A stretch of DNA of 64,000 nt from Tubulanus polymorphus (taxonomy: Eukaryota > Nemertea > Palaeonemertea > Tubulaniformes > Tubulanidae), in NCBI RefSeq assembly GCF_964204645.1, contig NC_134029.1, positions 19,550,450-19,614,449 on the forward strand, written 5' to 3'. Positions 38,874-51,013 of this stretch are shown here, in pieces. Each line of letters starts with the position of its first letter. Position 1 is the stretch's first letter. The notes beneath the pieces were generated by a model, which saw only the letters and a list, made by a program, of their open reading frames with translations, did no database searches and was not told the origin of the DNA. Both the position numbers and the translations under genes were made by a program.

Positions 38874-39295
38874 CAGTCGAATTTCGTTAGTACCGATCAT
38901 GTCCGTGCGAAAATGAAAAATCATCGTACTAACCGATTTTCGCGTTAACCATTTTTGACGAAAACAATTCGATGATTATAACCTGAAGTGACACCGCATA
39001 AAAGTTTATCGCATGGTCAGCGCCGGCACAGAATAGATAGTTCAGACGACGCGAAAACCGAGCATTCTGAGTCCGACTTTTAAAACGTGGGAACTCATTG
39101 TGGACCTTCGTACTAAGCGCGTTTATTTACTATCGAAATGAATAGGAACGCTTAGATTTTACATCGTATTACCGAGAGTTTCGTGTTAACGTTATGGTAA
39201 GCAAACATCTTTATAGGAACATACATGCTTATAAGAAAAGCCTGGAATTCGTAAATGCATCGTGCCGAATCGTACTAACTAGCTAGGTTCGACTG
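38874..39295. mobile_element. Pogo/Tigger-like MITE, CAGTCGAA ends, TA target
   Basis: Left end TACAGTCGAATTTCGTTAG and right end CTAGCTAGGTTCGACTGTA form inverted repeats flanked by TA. ATCGTACTAAC occurs near both ends. This terminal form is typical of pogo/Tigger-type Tc1-mariner elements (established knowledge). No transposase remains in 422 bp. Confidence 0.6.
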
Positions 39296-39309
39296 TATAG
39301 TATTGTTCA

Positions 39310-39489
39310 AAGTATGTTATAACACCATCCCCCTTTTTAATACCACTGCCCTCTTAACGCCAATATTTTTCGGAGAACAAATCTCGTCAATCTAACTCAT
39401 AAATTCGATGGAAATAGCATTTTTTATAACACCAGATTCGCTACATATTTCATCGGCCCCAACGGTGGTGTTATAAAGGACTTTTACTG
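39310..39489. mobile_element. Truncated TIR-element remnant with TTATAACACCA repeats
   Basis: The right end reads GGACTTTTACTGTA, a CAGTAAAAGTCC-type terminus next to TA, and the inside carries TTATAACACCA three times in both orientations. The left terminus is missing. It directly abuts the pogo-like MITE. Confidence 0.35.
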
Positions 39490-41739
39490 TAATGCGGTGT
39501 TATGGACTAGAAGTTTTTCAATCTACGCGATATTTCCGTATTTCCATCTTTTTTTATTACCGACACGAGCGTCGTATTTTACATCGGCGCGGAATCCGCG
39601 CAGCAGCTTTTTATATCGATCGGTTTCGGAACGCAAATCAAGAAGCTATGAATAAGTAGATTTGACTTGTTCGTAAGTTATATTTAATCTGGAGACGCCG
39701 AGAACTCGTCGTGTGTGTCGGCGACGAAGTTATTGGTATACACACGAACCAATCATACAGTGAATCCCTCGCCGGAGGCTGCTTGTATTCATATTCCATC
39801 AAATACGGGCTTCCTTCCTGCCAAACACCTAACTCGCTTTCAGCGCTCGGTCGCAATATTCGCAGACGTCATGACGTGTGTGCGGGCACAATATGTCGGC
39901 TTCGAAGAGTTCGCCATACCGCGCGCAGACGATGCGAAAAAGTCCCGCTGATCAACAGGAAATCAAACTCGCGTAAAACAGTTCGCGTGAATTCCCAGTG
40001 GTTTGCTTTTTAGCATCTGAAACGTTTTTACGAGTATCTTCTGTCGTCATCCATATGTATGTATGATAATCGAATAAGTTCGAGCACCTGAATAATGCTA
40101 ATTCGAATGTAAAAAGGCGCAATAAAGTATGATAATTCCGGTGATATCTTGTTTTCATGTGCAAACAACTATTTTATTCGGTCTCTGATAGCATTTATCG
40201 GATATTGAATAGCAATTGGAGCCAATCAAAAATGCGCTTCATATAGCGGAGATGTTGACAACAAAACTAATGAATTCAAAGGTTTTGGGATAAATCTTTA
40301 TTGGGTAAACAGGACATTTCTTTTAGTTTTGTTTCAATTGAGTATCCGAATATTTTCCGAAAGCAAGACAACGTTCGATTTCAGTGCTAGAGCTTTGGGA
40401 AAATTCAACACCTGATTTTGGTGGTTTAAAATTATGTTTATTGAAATTCTGCCTTTCACGGTATAATAAGCCAATCATTCTAACCTTTCGAAAAAATTTT
40501 CGATACGCGAGATTATTTTACGTCTTTTATGTGTTGTGCCTTAGAGCATGAAACGGTATCACATTTCTAATGTCTGGAAGCTTAAGCACGCAAAACATAT
40601 AGCAATCCCTTTTTCTAAGTATTCCAAATCGGCCCAATGTACACGCGTTCGCCTGAATAATTAATGCTTAATTACATGCCCATTCTTAACTAAGCCATTC
40701 GTCTAATCCGCCACGCGGGTCTTACCACCAAATGAATACAATTGAAACCCGCATTGTCTCCCATTGTTTCCTAATAAGATCTAACCACATTTATTTTTCT
40801 TTCAATTTTTTTCGTCGATAAAGACTCCACACATCCATTAGCAGCATTTCAGCCATCGCGTTCGTCGCGTGTAGCATTGTTATGCAAGCCCCGAGGCGCT
40901 GCTGTGTCACCCGCGCGTTTCGGGGAAGATCTAGTCAACGACTGGCCAAAAAACTGTTGTTCATTTTTTCGTCCAACCGCGACTCCCTTGCCTTTTTTCT
41001 ATATTCCCTCTCATAACTTCGATGTTGCATCATCGATTATTAATACCGCCGTTGTTATTCTCGCGAATCTGCTTCTATACGCGGCGGATTCTCTTTTTTG
41101 TTGTTATTCATCTCGTTTACTTCGGCCGACATATATACCGCTCCTGAATCGACGGAAGGCGCGCAGACAACGAACCTTCCCTCCAGCAGCGCGTACATAC
41201 GCCGCCGCTAGCAGATAATGAGCTCGGCGACCAAACAATGATCAATGAGTCCCATTTATTATACCATTCAGTCCGCGATTCAGATTCCTAGTTATTTCAA
41301 AGATCGATGATATTGTCGATGCGACTTTAATTTCGTCGACGGAATTATGAATGGGAATAAAAGCGATCGGAAAAAGGTGTAAAATGATTTGTGACGACGC
41401 CGATCTTTTTTTCCCAAATACCCGGGGATTAATAAACTCTAGTTTGGTGAATGGGCGTAATCGTTTTTAGTCGTACGTCGAACATTCCAAAAATATACCC
41501 TTAATCGAAATTTCTATCGCGCGTCGTAAATTGTCTTTCGCGTTCGGTGTCTCTCTATAACGGCCCTATAGAGAATCGAAAATGCAGTTCGCGTTCGGTG
41601 ATTTCGCATTATTTCGCGCGAGTTATCTACGCTGGTGAATCGATCACACTGCATCTGCCACACCGGTGCGTTTTAAAAACCTCCAAGTTTCTCAATTCGA
41701 TTCGCCACCGCCGCCACCGCCGCCGAGTTCATCATCGCT

Positions 41740-41976
41740 ATGGTTGCTGATTCGGGCCACATTAAAAAGACATTAAAATAACACTCGGTCTCCACCAATT
41801 TTTTTTTCTAATTCTACATTTTTCGTTTTAACGCATCGTTAAAACCAACGAAAAACTGGTTTTAACGAAACGAAAAATGTAAAGCATAAAACGAAAAATG
41901 TAGAATTAGAAAAAAATTGGTGGAGACCGAGTGTCATTTTAATTTTTTTAATTTTTGGCCCGAATCAGCCTCCATA
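41740..41976. mobile_element. Large foldback element (about 237 bp)
   Basis: Long near-perfect inverted arms include TGCTGATTCGGGCCA, ACACTCGGTCTCCACCAATT and CTAATTCTACATTTTTCG, each repeated in reverse complement on the right. Transcribed, it would form a hairpin over most of its length. The centre holds GGTTTTAACG-type sequence. It is preceded by a CCGCCA/CCG tract (41,704-41,724). Confidence 0.75.
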
Positions 41977-42433
41977 CATCGCGGTCTCTGGCAATTCCGC
42001 GCAAGAACTCTCCCGTCGGATCTTTCGGCCGCCTCTTTCTCTACCCCGTGATCGGTATATCTTTGATCAGCGTTAAACGTATCCGGTTTATATTTTATTG
42101 ACAATTCATTACGGGTCAGCGGTAATCGGCGAGTGCCGAGAATTCGCGATCGTCCCGCTTGTCCACTAGCGAGCGACCTTGTTGGCTTTTTTCCGACCCG
42201 CGAACGCAGGTGGCCTGACCGAACAAATGGCCAGTGGTCGTTCCAGATAAAGCTTAATGATCCCCGTGCAGACTCTCCACTACCAATCTACGTGTTGAAA
42301 TTGCTTCGCGTTCATTTGATTACAACATGCATTTGCGGTGACAATAGCTTTGCTCGTATATTCTTGAATTGCGTTCTCCACTTCCTTTGATAATGTATTC
42401 GTATACTACAGACCCAATATTGCGATCAGATCG

Positions 42434-42667
42434 TCATTCCGATGCGCTGTCCGTAGAACCATCCATTATCTGTGCCCTGCGGAGTCGGGCTGATCCACGT
42501 TTTTTGCCTCGTACGTCTTTGGACGTATAGTATTTAGAACCATAATATTTGCCGTCGTAATATTTGTCGTCGCGGCGTCCGTTGTCTATATTCTTCCGCG
42601 TCGTTTGACTTGAAAACTTGAGCGCGCTCGTGACGCGACTTCTAAATGCCTCATTAGCGGCGCGCAT
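42434..42667 (-). CDS. Small Lys/Tyr-rich open frame, unknown
   Basis: An ATG-started frame of 77 codons with unusual composition: three KYY triplets in DDKYYDGKYYGSKYYTSKD, then GKKR, RLRR and an acidic Ser-rich end. The dibasic sites resemble propeptide cleavage sites, but there is no signal peptide, and no splice site or poly(A) signal supports a gene. Most likely a chance frame with short internal repeats. Confidence 0.15.
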   Translation of the reverse strand: MRAANEAFRSRVTSALKFSSQTTRKNIDNGRRDDKYYDGKYYGSKYYTSKDVRGKKRGSARLRRAQIMDGSTDSASE

Positions 42668-42815
42668 CGTGTGTGAAAATTAACACAACAAAAGTAAAAA
42701 TTATTGCGAAATTGTTCACGACGGCGACGATTTGGAAGCCGCAGCCGCGTTGCCGTTACGATTCAGGGAAGATCGAGCTTTTTCGATGATTGAATATTTT
42801 CTCGGAGACGGATAG

Positions 42816-42834
42816 ACAGAGAGAGAGAGAGAGC
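42816..42834. repeat. (GA)n short tract
   Basis: ACAGAGAGAGAGAGAGAGAG-type run of about nine units. Confidence 0.8.
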
Positions 42835-43257
42835 TGAAGATTTTCTCCAATGCCCCAGAGTCTGTTCCAGTTGAAACCTGCCGTAGTAAACATAACGTCG
42901 TTAAACGATAGAGGGATAGATCCGAACACCGCATCAATCATTGCGGGGAGCGCGCTTCTGAGAGCTGCATTGATTTGTTAAATACCCGTGCACAAAAGTT
43001 ACGTTTAATGGACTGACTAAGCTTGATGAAGAAGAACAAACGCCAGACACAGCTTGTAGTCGTCTAAGCCGACAACCGTGCTAATATCTACGTCATCGAA
43101 ACCGTTATTATTTATGATTTGAGCGAAAAGACGACGAAACGAAATATCTAAACAACATATACCGTACACACGGACTAAAATCACGTGCCAAGAATTCATA
43201 TTTTCGAGGGCGGGGATCCCCGGTGAATTAGCCTATTTTCGAAATTAGTTTACTCGG

Positions 43258-43322
<65 letters not shown>

Positions 43323-43363
43323 CGGGAGATGTGTATATATATATATATATATATGTATATATT
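43258..43363. repeat. (TA)n microsatellite, two blocks
   Basis: An uninterrupted TA run at 43,258-43,319 and a second at 43,333-43,363, separated by TTACGGGAGATGTG. It lies about 300 bases before the candidate signal exon at 43,666. Confidence 0.95.
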
Positions 43364-43665
43364 TATTGATCAGCTATACAGAGATGTCTCGGCATTGTAG
43401 TCGTTTGCGTGTGTTTGAGTGAGTGCGATTTGCATGTAGCAACAGTCGACACTCTCGTTGGTGGTGGTGGTGAATCGGCTTCACATACCGCGCGCTTCGT
43501 GTAGACGAGTGTCACATGCGGGGGACGAAGACACCGATGATTACGATGATCGTGCGAAGGGGGGTGTAGTAATGTTTTTCGGCTTTCTTCGCCTTCGCGC
43601 TTAGAGCAGACGGTCATATTCTTCGTTTCGACGCGCGGAATCTATTGCGAAATTTGATAACCATC

Positions 43666-43702
43666 ATGAATATACTTCCGAGCGTTGTCGTGTTGATGGA
43701 AG
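43666..43702 (+). CDS. Candidate first coding exon (signal peptide) of the lachesin/DIP/IgLON-like gene
   Basis: A short ATG-started frame encodes MNILPSVVVLME and ends one base into a codon at a GTAGGT donor (43,703 on). Joined to the acceptor at 58,656 it gives GTG (Val) and then LGLQPTFDVPV, so the phase fits exactly. The fused N-terminus is hydrophobic enough to be a signal peptide, although it lacks the usual basic residues before the core. The start context (ATCATGA) has A at -3. The same frame stays open upstream, but only to TTG codons. A competing first exon with a better signal peptide lies at 26,307. Assignment rests on phase, donor and position, not on homology, because signal exons diverge quickly. 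Confidence 0.45.
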
Positions 43703-46700
43703 GTAGGTGCAAAATTTCATTCGAATTTTCGATTCAATTACTTTTTAACTTTTCTGTTGGAATATACACACAATATCCCGCCGATCGAGGACTTTTCCTC
43801 ATCCTTTTTATATTAGATTTCCACCTTGTCTTTCGTGCGCATTTTGGTGGCTGTTGTTTAATCTTGATTATAGATCACCACCGCGCGTTAATAACCTCTT
43901 AATCGCCAACTGTTAATTCGATCTGTGGCCGGGTTCGCGAAATCCGCATTGGATAATTACCGAACTGGTTGTTAATGAATTTGAAGCGGTCGGTGGTGCA
44001 TTAGAGGTCCATATAATATTCAGCGCGGCGCGTGCAACCCTCGGGAATGCTCGCTCTATGGCTCGGCTGACTTGTTTGACTCTGAGATGTTTTTCTGATT
44101 AGTTTACATTCGAGCGTTGATGCGATCATCGTAGTGTGTAAGGCATTGGAAAAACGTTTCTGGTCTTGATTTTGGTTCTGGTCTTTTCTCCAGCATCATC
44201 TCCATCGCCGCAAGTCTGTTCGCTTTTGTCGCTTCTACGAACACATTCTTTTCTAATATATATTCCTGGAAATATCTTAGGTAGGCTACTTAAGGTTTTT
44301 TCGCCCACCGAGCTACTTTCCGCAATGTCCCGTCCTTAGACGGCATTATGGGGCTCATTTTCCGCTACTTATTCCGCATAGTTTAGCTACTTATTCTCGT
44401 ACTGAAGAGACGTATATACTCATTTGTTCGGACTTTTTCATGAGTTTCTTTTCATTCCCCTCGATATTGCGATGGACTTATCAAAGCGGTATTAACGAGC
44501 ATGATTTTTCGCTAGATGTGTGATCTGAAGGAGGCATACGTGGTCTCGAGTGGTTCTTGCGTTCGTTTTGGAACTTCGGGGGGAATGCGCTATTTCATCA
44601 GTTCTGTCGCGCCAAATCGCCTCAGTAAAGTAATTGCGATGTCTCGATGCTCACGGCTTGGGGTAAGATTCGTGTCATTCTATGGGAACTACATAGCCTG
44701 CGTTTTTACGCGATATATGCACATCTTACATCGACCGACAGTCTTGGACATTGTACAAGAAAAATCTGCCTAGTGTATACGCTCAATTACACTATTGAAT
44801 TTTTGCTTCCGATGTCAATAAGCGTGGTATATCTCGTGTCAGGATACGGCGGAGAAACCCAGTTTTAAAATCATGTATGGCTCTGATTTAAGACCATTAG
44901 TTTTATCGATAGTCAATCTTACAACTTTTATAGTTTTGATATCTTGAGACCACGTTTGGACTTAAGTTTAAGTCACGACTGGGCAACTAGTGCCTGGGCC
45001 TAATACGTAACACTATATTGCAGTTGTATAGGTTTAAGATTTATTTCACCGAGGCTTGCAGTCAATATCAATACTTGAATGATGCAAATATTAAGTATCA
45101 CCTTAAGGGTAGCTTTCAGTCCCTTCGGTCAGCTCTAGCTTTGATGCCAGAAATGCTGGGATTGTATTTCTCAACAACGTAGATTTAGCGGATAGATTTA
45201 GAAACATGTAATTGATATTCTAAGGAACTGAGCAAGCCACTTATCGACGTTCTCAGTTCAGAGGTGTGAAGGTAGTAATAACTGATCTATTTTCATATAT
45301 GGCAAAGTTCATTCAATTTCTCGATTTTCTTCGTTTAGAAGTTTTGATCGTAAACCGCGCGGAATCAGCGGCGACGATACTGAACTTTAATTACAAGGTT
45401 TTACGTTGCAGTGCCAGACCAGACAACAGAGTAAACATGTTATTGCGCTGTGTTCGTGTGGTGCATGCGACAAGCGAAATTTCGCGAATAGATTTTGGCA
45501 GTACTTAGTTTGAAATAGTCTAGAGTACGTATTTCAAGCCAGGCATAGATAGAATGATATATATTTACCCCTGCAGTTATGGTATCACATATAGATTTCC
45601 AATCTCAAGTATACGTGGACTTGAAATTTGATAGAATTCTGATAGAATTTTATCAAATTTTTTTTTTCATTTCAATCTTTGAATCGAATTTAGCTGTACG
45701 CGGACAGCATAGGTATTTCTTGTTTATTCAGTATTATTCAATAATAATGAAATGATGCGTATACACGCGTGTTGCGACGGGCATATGGGCGTATCAGTCA
45801 ATTTGTTTTCATCGTACAGGACTGCTGAACATTGCTTTCGATTTCAGCGTTTGTGTAGTGTAGTGTAACGTTGTAATCCGAAACCGAACCTATCGAGTGT
45901 TTAGGGCCGGCATCCAAATTTACAAAAACGATAAACCCCTAAATCGATGTACGATGACGGAATAAACGAAGGAATGAAATCGATTTAAGAGTCCCCATTC
46001 AACCCCTAGACACATTTTCGGTCATCGCCATAGTTTCCCAATTTTTTTTCGACGTCTGCGTCGAGATATATATCTACTGCCAGGGTTAACCGGGACATTT
46101 ATATAAAACGGCCATTAATCTTACTATTGAATCTGATTTGCATATATACACCCGCATCAATATGTGCATCATCGACTCGCATTCTCCCTCTCTCCATAAC
46201 GATCGCAGCAGTCGAAGCCGAATCTTTATAATCTTTCACGGCCGACAAAACGGCCGACGCGTATATAGCCCCGGTGTATGCATTTCCTATTTCAGTTTCA
46301 TTTAGTAGAATACACACAGAACCGATATAACAGTGTGGGTGAAAAATGCGAATGCGATGTCTTTCGAATACAGAACGTCGATTAAGTTTACCGCCGGGAG
46401 ATACGTCGTGCGTAAAACCGTTGCCGATAAGAACTAGTATGGGACGCGACGGCTAATTCGCGTTGTACTTGGCGGACGATTTAAATGCGACGCACACGCC
46501 CGTATGAAGAATAATTTTGTTGGTCGCTTGAGATGCGAAATGTATTGGGAAATTATTTCGTCGGGACCGGACATTTTTGTACCGTTTCGCTTCCATTAGT
46601 CTGAGGCGGACGACGAGTAAAAAAAAAAACTCGACGTTTTATGTTTCCTTCGACAGACTATATATAAGTCTGGGAGATTCTTTACTTTTTTACTAATGAA

Positions 46701-48499
46701 TATTAAAACGGTTTACAACGCGCACGACGCAGGGAAAGACGGAAACAGTTCGACGGAATCTTGATGGGCTCGTTAACTAACGTCGCTTTCCTGATATTCT
46801 CATCCGCTTCTGCGTTGCAGGGTTCAACGTTCATGATTATAACGAATACTTTTTTCCTACTCTAGTCGACTAACTCCGATGCTTCGTACATACGAATACA
46901 TACATACGCAATGCCCTCGGCATTTCTAACGCTTGATAAAAACGAGTACGCATTACAGCAATGACGGTCCCACTGCGAATGAAAATTTCCGAATTATCGG
47001 TGTTATATTTCTCGCGCGAATACGACGAATCGATGGCCTAACGACAATTACAGCAGGACCGGGCCAAATAATCTTAATTATCATTGGCATTTATAAGTCG
47101 CAGAGCGGCTTTTCGACGCGGTCTTGGTCGTGATGTTTGCGCCGGCGACTTATAGTCGGTATCGTTGTCGGCGCGCATCAAGAATATCATATTTGCTACG
47201 GGCAAACAATCTACCCATCTCCGCGTTTGTTTCCGTCGTTTGTTGGAGAGCTGTAACCAAACGGATCGTATATACATTCGGCATTGTATTTATGCATATA
47301 CTTCTCGTTGAAAGCTGAGGAGAATTCTGGTGTGTTCGTTTTCGTGGCTCGAGTATTTCGCAAGCATTGTCGGCCGGAACACACGAGTCATATCTCCGAG
47401 TTAGAGTTAATCTAGTTTAAGCGCGTTTTAAGGCGCCCATTAGCGCGCGATAAATAGATTCAAATTGCTCTTACTTCGCTTTTCACGATAACTAACACAA
47501 TAATTCCGTGGCATATGAACAATTCGCACGAACAATTAAAGGAAATAGAGCCAGAAACATTTCAATTTATCTAGCTTACAGAATGCTACTATATAGTTGT
47601 AATCTTGAGGCGTAGACGTTTTTATGGACCAGTTTTTAAACAAACCCTATTTTGGTTTATTTCGACAATCGATAAAGCCCAACGCATACGTCACAGGGAA
47701 ACACGGAAACAGGATATGATAGAAACATGTTCCCGAGTGTTGCGTGCGTTACGAGATACGAAACATGGTTTCGGGAAACAATGTTTCCGAGATCAAACAT
47801 GTTCGATTCAATCATGTTTCCGTGTTTCCCTGGTACTAACTATTATTATTATATATTAATTATTATTCTTTTATTATTTATTCATTCTTTTTTTAAACTA
47901 CATTAGAAAATGACACAGGTGATAACGAGATAATGTAATTTAAGCCGATGGACTTAATAATAACTGAGATACTGTTTACGTTACAGCAACTGGTCCACAA
48001 CAATCGGTTTGTTCGTAACAATTCGCTAGTCGACGCTTCAACGATACTGTTGCGAGCAGCGACCTTCCGCATTATACTTTTACACTCATAAACCCGAGGT
48101 TAAAGCCTGTCTTCTTGTGACTATCCCATTAGCTCGTCTGCAGGAGATAATCTTCGATTTACTTGGGCTATGTACTGCTGCACGGCTTCACGGGGTCTGC
48201 GCGCACGAGACGACGATGACATAAACGAATTTATAAATGATAAATTCAAAAGTTGCCTGCTCGGGTATTCTATCGTCGGTTGTTGGTGTTTCGGACCGCG
48301 ATTGTCGCATCGCACGCATATCGGCAATAATCTCTGGTTTTCGCGATGAATTATGAATGTGCGCCCGTTACTTTTGAAACGAGCGTTCATAAAGCACTCC
48401 CGATCCGGAAAGGAGAGGGTTTGCCGTGAACCTTGGCTGCGCGTATCGGATTTTATGCTGATTGCAAAGAACGCTCGACTTACACGTTCAACGAGAATC
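43703..48499. other. First third of the long intron: nothing recognised
   Basis: A small hairpin AAATTTGATA...TATCAAATTT lies at 45,626-45,661. A 126-codon ATG frame on the minus strand (48,121-48,501) ends RLSPADELMG and begins at the edge of the 48.5 kb repeat. No gene is supported. Confidence 0.4.
47674..47832. mobile_element. GAAACATGTTTC-family element, right end missing
   Basis: Starts AAAGCCCAACGCATACG and carries AGGGAAACACGGAAACAGG, GAAACATGGTTTCGGG and AATGTTTCCGAGATCAAACA. It stops at TTTCCCTGG without the right-hand GCGTTGGGCTT. Confidence 0.65.
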
Positions 48500-48712
48500 A
48501 TAGTGTCTGATGTTCCACACAGACACTACGGGGTCGTAGAGCACCTTGTAAACAGCAACTTCAAGGACTGGGTGAACACTTCGCCCGAAGCTGAAGGTTA
48601 ACCACGAGCAGCTCAAAATCTTGCCGAAGTTTCAGTCTTTTCATCCGGTACTCAGTCTGTAAGAAAAGATTCGTTCGTGGAGCGCTATTATTATTGTCAT
48701 CATTACTACCTT
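48500..48712 (+). mobile_element. SINE-like repeat with TAGTGTCTG core and GCGCTAT-TTATTAT tail
   Basis: It begins near TAGTGTCTGATGTTCC, where a short hairpin forms with CAGACACTA-like sequence. It continues GGGTCGTAGAGCACC and ACTGGGTGAACAC, and ends GGAGCGCTATTATTATTG. The core aligns with the reverse complement of 57,340-57,414, and the tail resembles 12,661-12,726 and 20,821-20,880. Boundaries are approximate. Confidence 0.5.
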
Positions 48713-48876
48713 ATCTGTCATTGAAAATGGAGGCACGATTTGATTAAAGACCTATGTTAAGAGATCATTCCGATTACGAAACATTTTTGGAACTATGTTC
48801 CGACAGATATTATCGAGAGGTAATTCTGTATCTTGTTCATTTGGAATTTCATGAATAGTCGGCTTTTAATTTGTGC

Positions 48877-48887
48877 GGGGGGGGGGG
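48877..48887. repeat. Homopolymer G11
   Basis: Eleven G in a row inside the long intron. Confidence 0.9.
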
Positions 48888-49249
48888 CTTTTAATCTAAC
48901 ACAGGCAATGCTGTAAGTGAACAAAATTAGTAGGTGTTCCGAAGACTGACTGCAAGGTAAAACCTCAATACTATCAAATGTTCGTGAAAACTTCAATGTA
49001 CCAATCACATCAAATTTTTGCTGGAGGCAGAAAAGTTGTCGGTTGTAAAGCATCGATTTAGCCAGCGATTGATTTCAAAAACCTCAGAACATTCGATTAC
49101 AAACACACGGAGAATTGTTGATTATAGAATAAAGAGTAAACATGACACAGGCGCCCTGTCTGATAGAGACCTTTAGACCTGTAATTCGTTTGGTCGATTG
49201 TGTAGCCAAGTTGGACTTATTCCAATTGAAATAAGTCTAGATGATAAGT

Positions 49250-49455
49250 TTAGAATCAACTATATACATAATTTAAACGATAAAGATCGAATTTTATCTA
49301 TTAGGAATTAACATCAAAATACACGACGTTTCGAGGTCTCAGAGATCAGGTGTGTTCTCTAGTTAGAGTTCAAAACGTCGTGTATTTTGATTTCATTTCT
49401 TGATGAATAAAATTCGATTCTTATCTTTTAAATTCTGATTATAGTTGGTTTTGAA
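49250..49455. mobile_element. Foldback element with ATACACGACGTTT arms
   Basis: The left arm runs through AACGATAAAGATCGAATTTT and CAAAATACACGACGTTTCG; the right arm is its reverse complement through AAAACGTCGTGTATTTTGA and AAAATTCGATTC. On the minus strand the loop region reads CCTGATCTCTGAGACCTCGAAACG, in two blocks that recall hammerhead-type cores but lack CTGATGA. Confidence 0.6.
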
Positions 49456-49644
49456 ATTATTATTTGTGCTCCACGTCGGGGCTATTCTACCATATCGTTT
49501 CGTCAACTAGAGCCAAATTCAAATTCATTCCTTCACCACAATTCAAGAGTGCATGATTGTGAAAGAAGAAAAGAAAGACAAACAAAAAGGGGGAACGAAA
49601 AAAAACAATAAAGGAAAGAGAGAACAAAATATCATGTTGTAATA

Positions 49645-49842
<198 letters not shown>

Positions 49843-50880
49843 ATATTCTTTATGTGGTATTTAGAAGTCGATAATGTATAGATTTTGCGATATCTAAGAA
49901 AATTGGTCTGAAAATGACGCAGCCTCGTCGACTTCGAGTTCGCCGCAAACGAAATCAAACGCGATCATTTGTTTTTGTGTACATTTGAAAAGCTAACGTT
50001 CACTACTCGGCGCAGACTCAACAACAAACAACACGCCTCTGCTAAAATCCATAACGGTTACATTCTACTACGCGCGGCTCCGATTTCTTCAAACTCATAT
50101 TCAAATTTCATTAGAAAAATGAAAAACGTTGTTTTAGAAATCCTGTATACGGTTTTATATTTATATACATTTACTTTACTTTTTATCGAGGCACACCCCA
50201 TTACACACAGAATCCATACGCGTTTAGTATGGATTTTTTTAGAAATTGACAAAATAGTTTACATCGGCTAACGCTACATACCATCAATATATATATACAT
50301 ATCTATGTAGCTATCTATTTACGCCCAAAGTTTGAACTTGTTTCGTTTTTGCATTGTGTATATATAAAAATGAATTCATTTGATGTTCGAAGTACCATTT
50401 TGCGTCAGAAGCATTGAGCCATCCTTGAACAACGAGCTGTTGCCACGCTTTCAATGGAAAACGTGCATAGATCGACGTCACATCCTAGGGAACGTTAATT
50501 TATTTCGTTGATTTGACTGTCAAAGATGTTGGGATTTTTTGCAGTGTCATTACGCCTACGTTGTCTTAAAAGGCGCTATTTTTTTCATTTCTGTTGAAAA
50601 TAAATCCACGATATACCGCTGAGGACAGTGAACCTTTTGCAAAGTTTCATAAACACCCGTCGACTTACAAATTACTTTAAAGGTTTTTACGCCAGGTTTC
50701 CAGTATAATCGTTACCCAACTAAATTATTGACGACTTGCTATTGCCCTTTGAATTGCAATGCCAGGTCCGTTAGTCAAGAATCCGAATGAGAAATTGACG
50801 CTTTCGTTCAACGCTGCACTGCTACTGTTCTCGTATGGATTTTGTGGAAAAATTTTGCTTCGGCTCCACCGTTTCTAATT

Positions 50881-51013
50881 GCCACCTTCCGTAATTGGTT
50901 AAAGCGCTCTCTTGGCAATCAGTTAACTCTTTCACTGCTGAGACACTGTCGTAGTATGCACCCTGTTGATACGGTATGATACAATGGACCGTGTTAGGGT
51001 GAAGACTTTTTGT
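50881..51013 (+). repeat. Direct duplication, copy 1 (piggyBac-like terminus?)
   Basis: It shares with 52,985-53,116 the run CCACCTTCCGTAATTGGTTA, then TTAACTCTTTCACTGCTGAG and GATACGGTATGATACAATG up to CGTGTTAGGGT, at about 130 bases with few differences. TTAA followed by CTCTTTCACTGC is reminiscent of piggyBac-type element ends. Confidence 0.75.

Larger units (their letters stand above)
39490..43257. other. No supported gene; foldback at 41.7 kb and Lys/Tyr-rich frame at 42.4 kb
   Basis: The 113-codon frame at 40,877-41,218 starts at TTG and has no recognisable domain. The region 41.5-43.2 kb is GC-richer and may include upstream control sequence of the 43.67 kb exon. Confidence 0.4.

Noticed and set aside
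40877-41218. 113-codon plus frame with a hydrophobic middle
   Set aside because: Starts at TTG rather than ATG and lacks splice support or homology I recognise.
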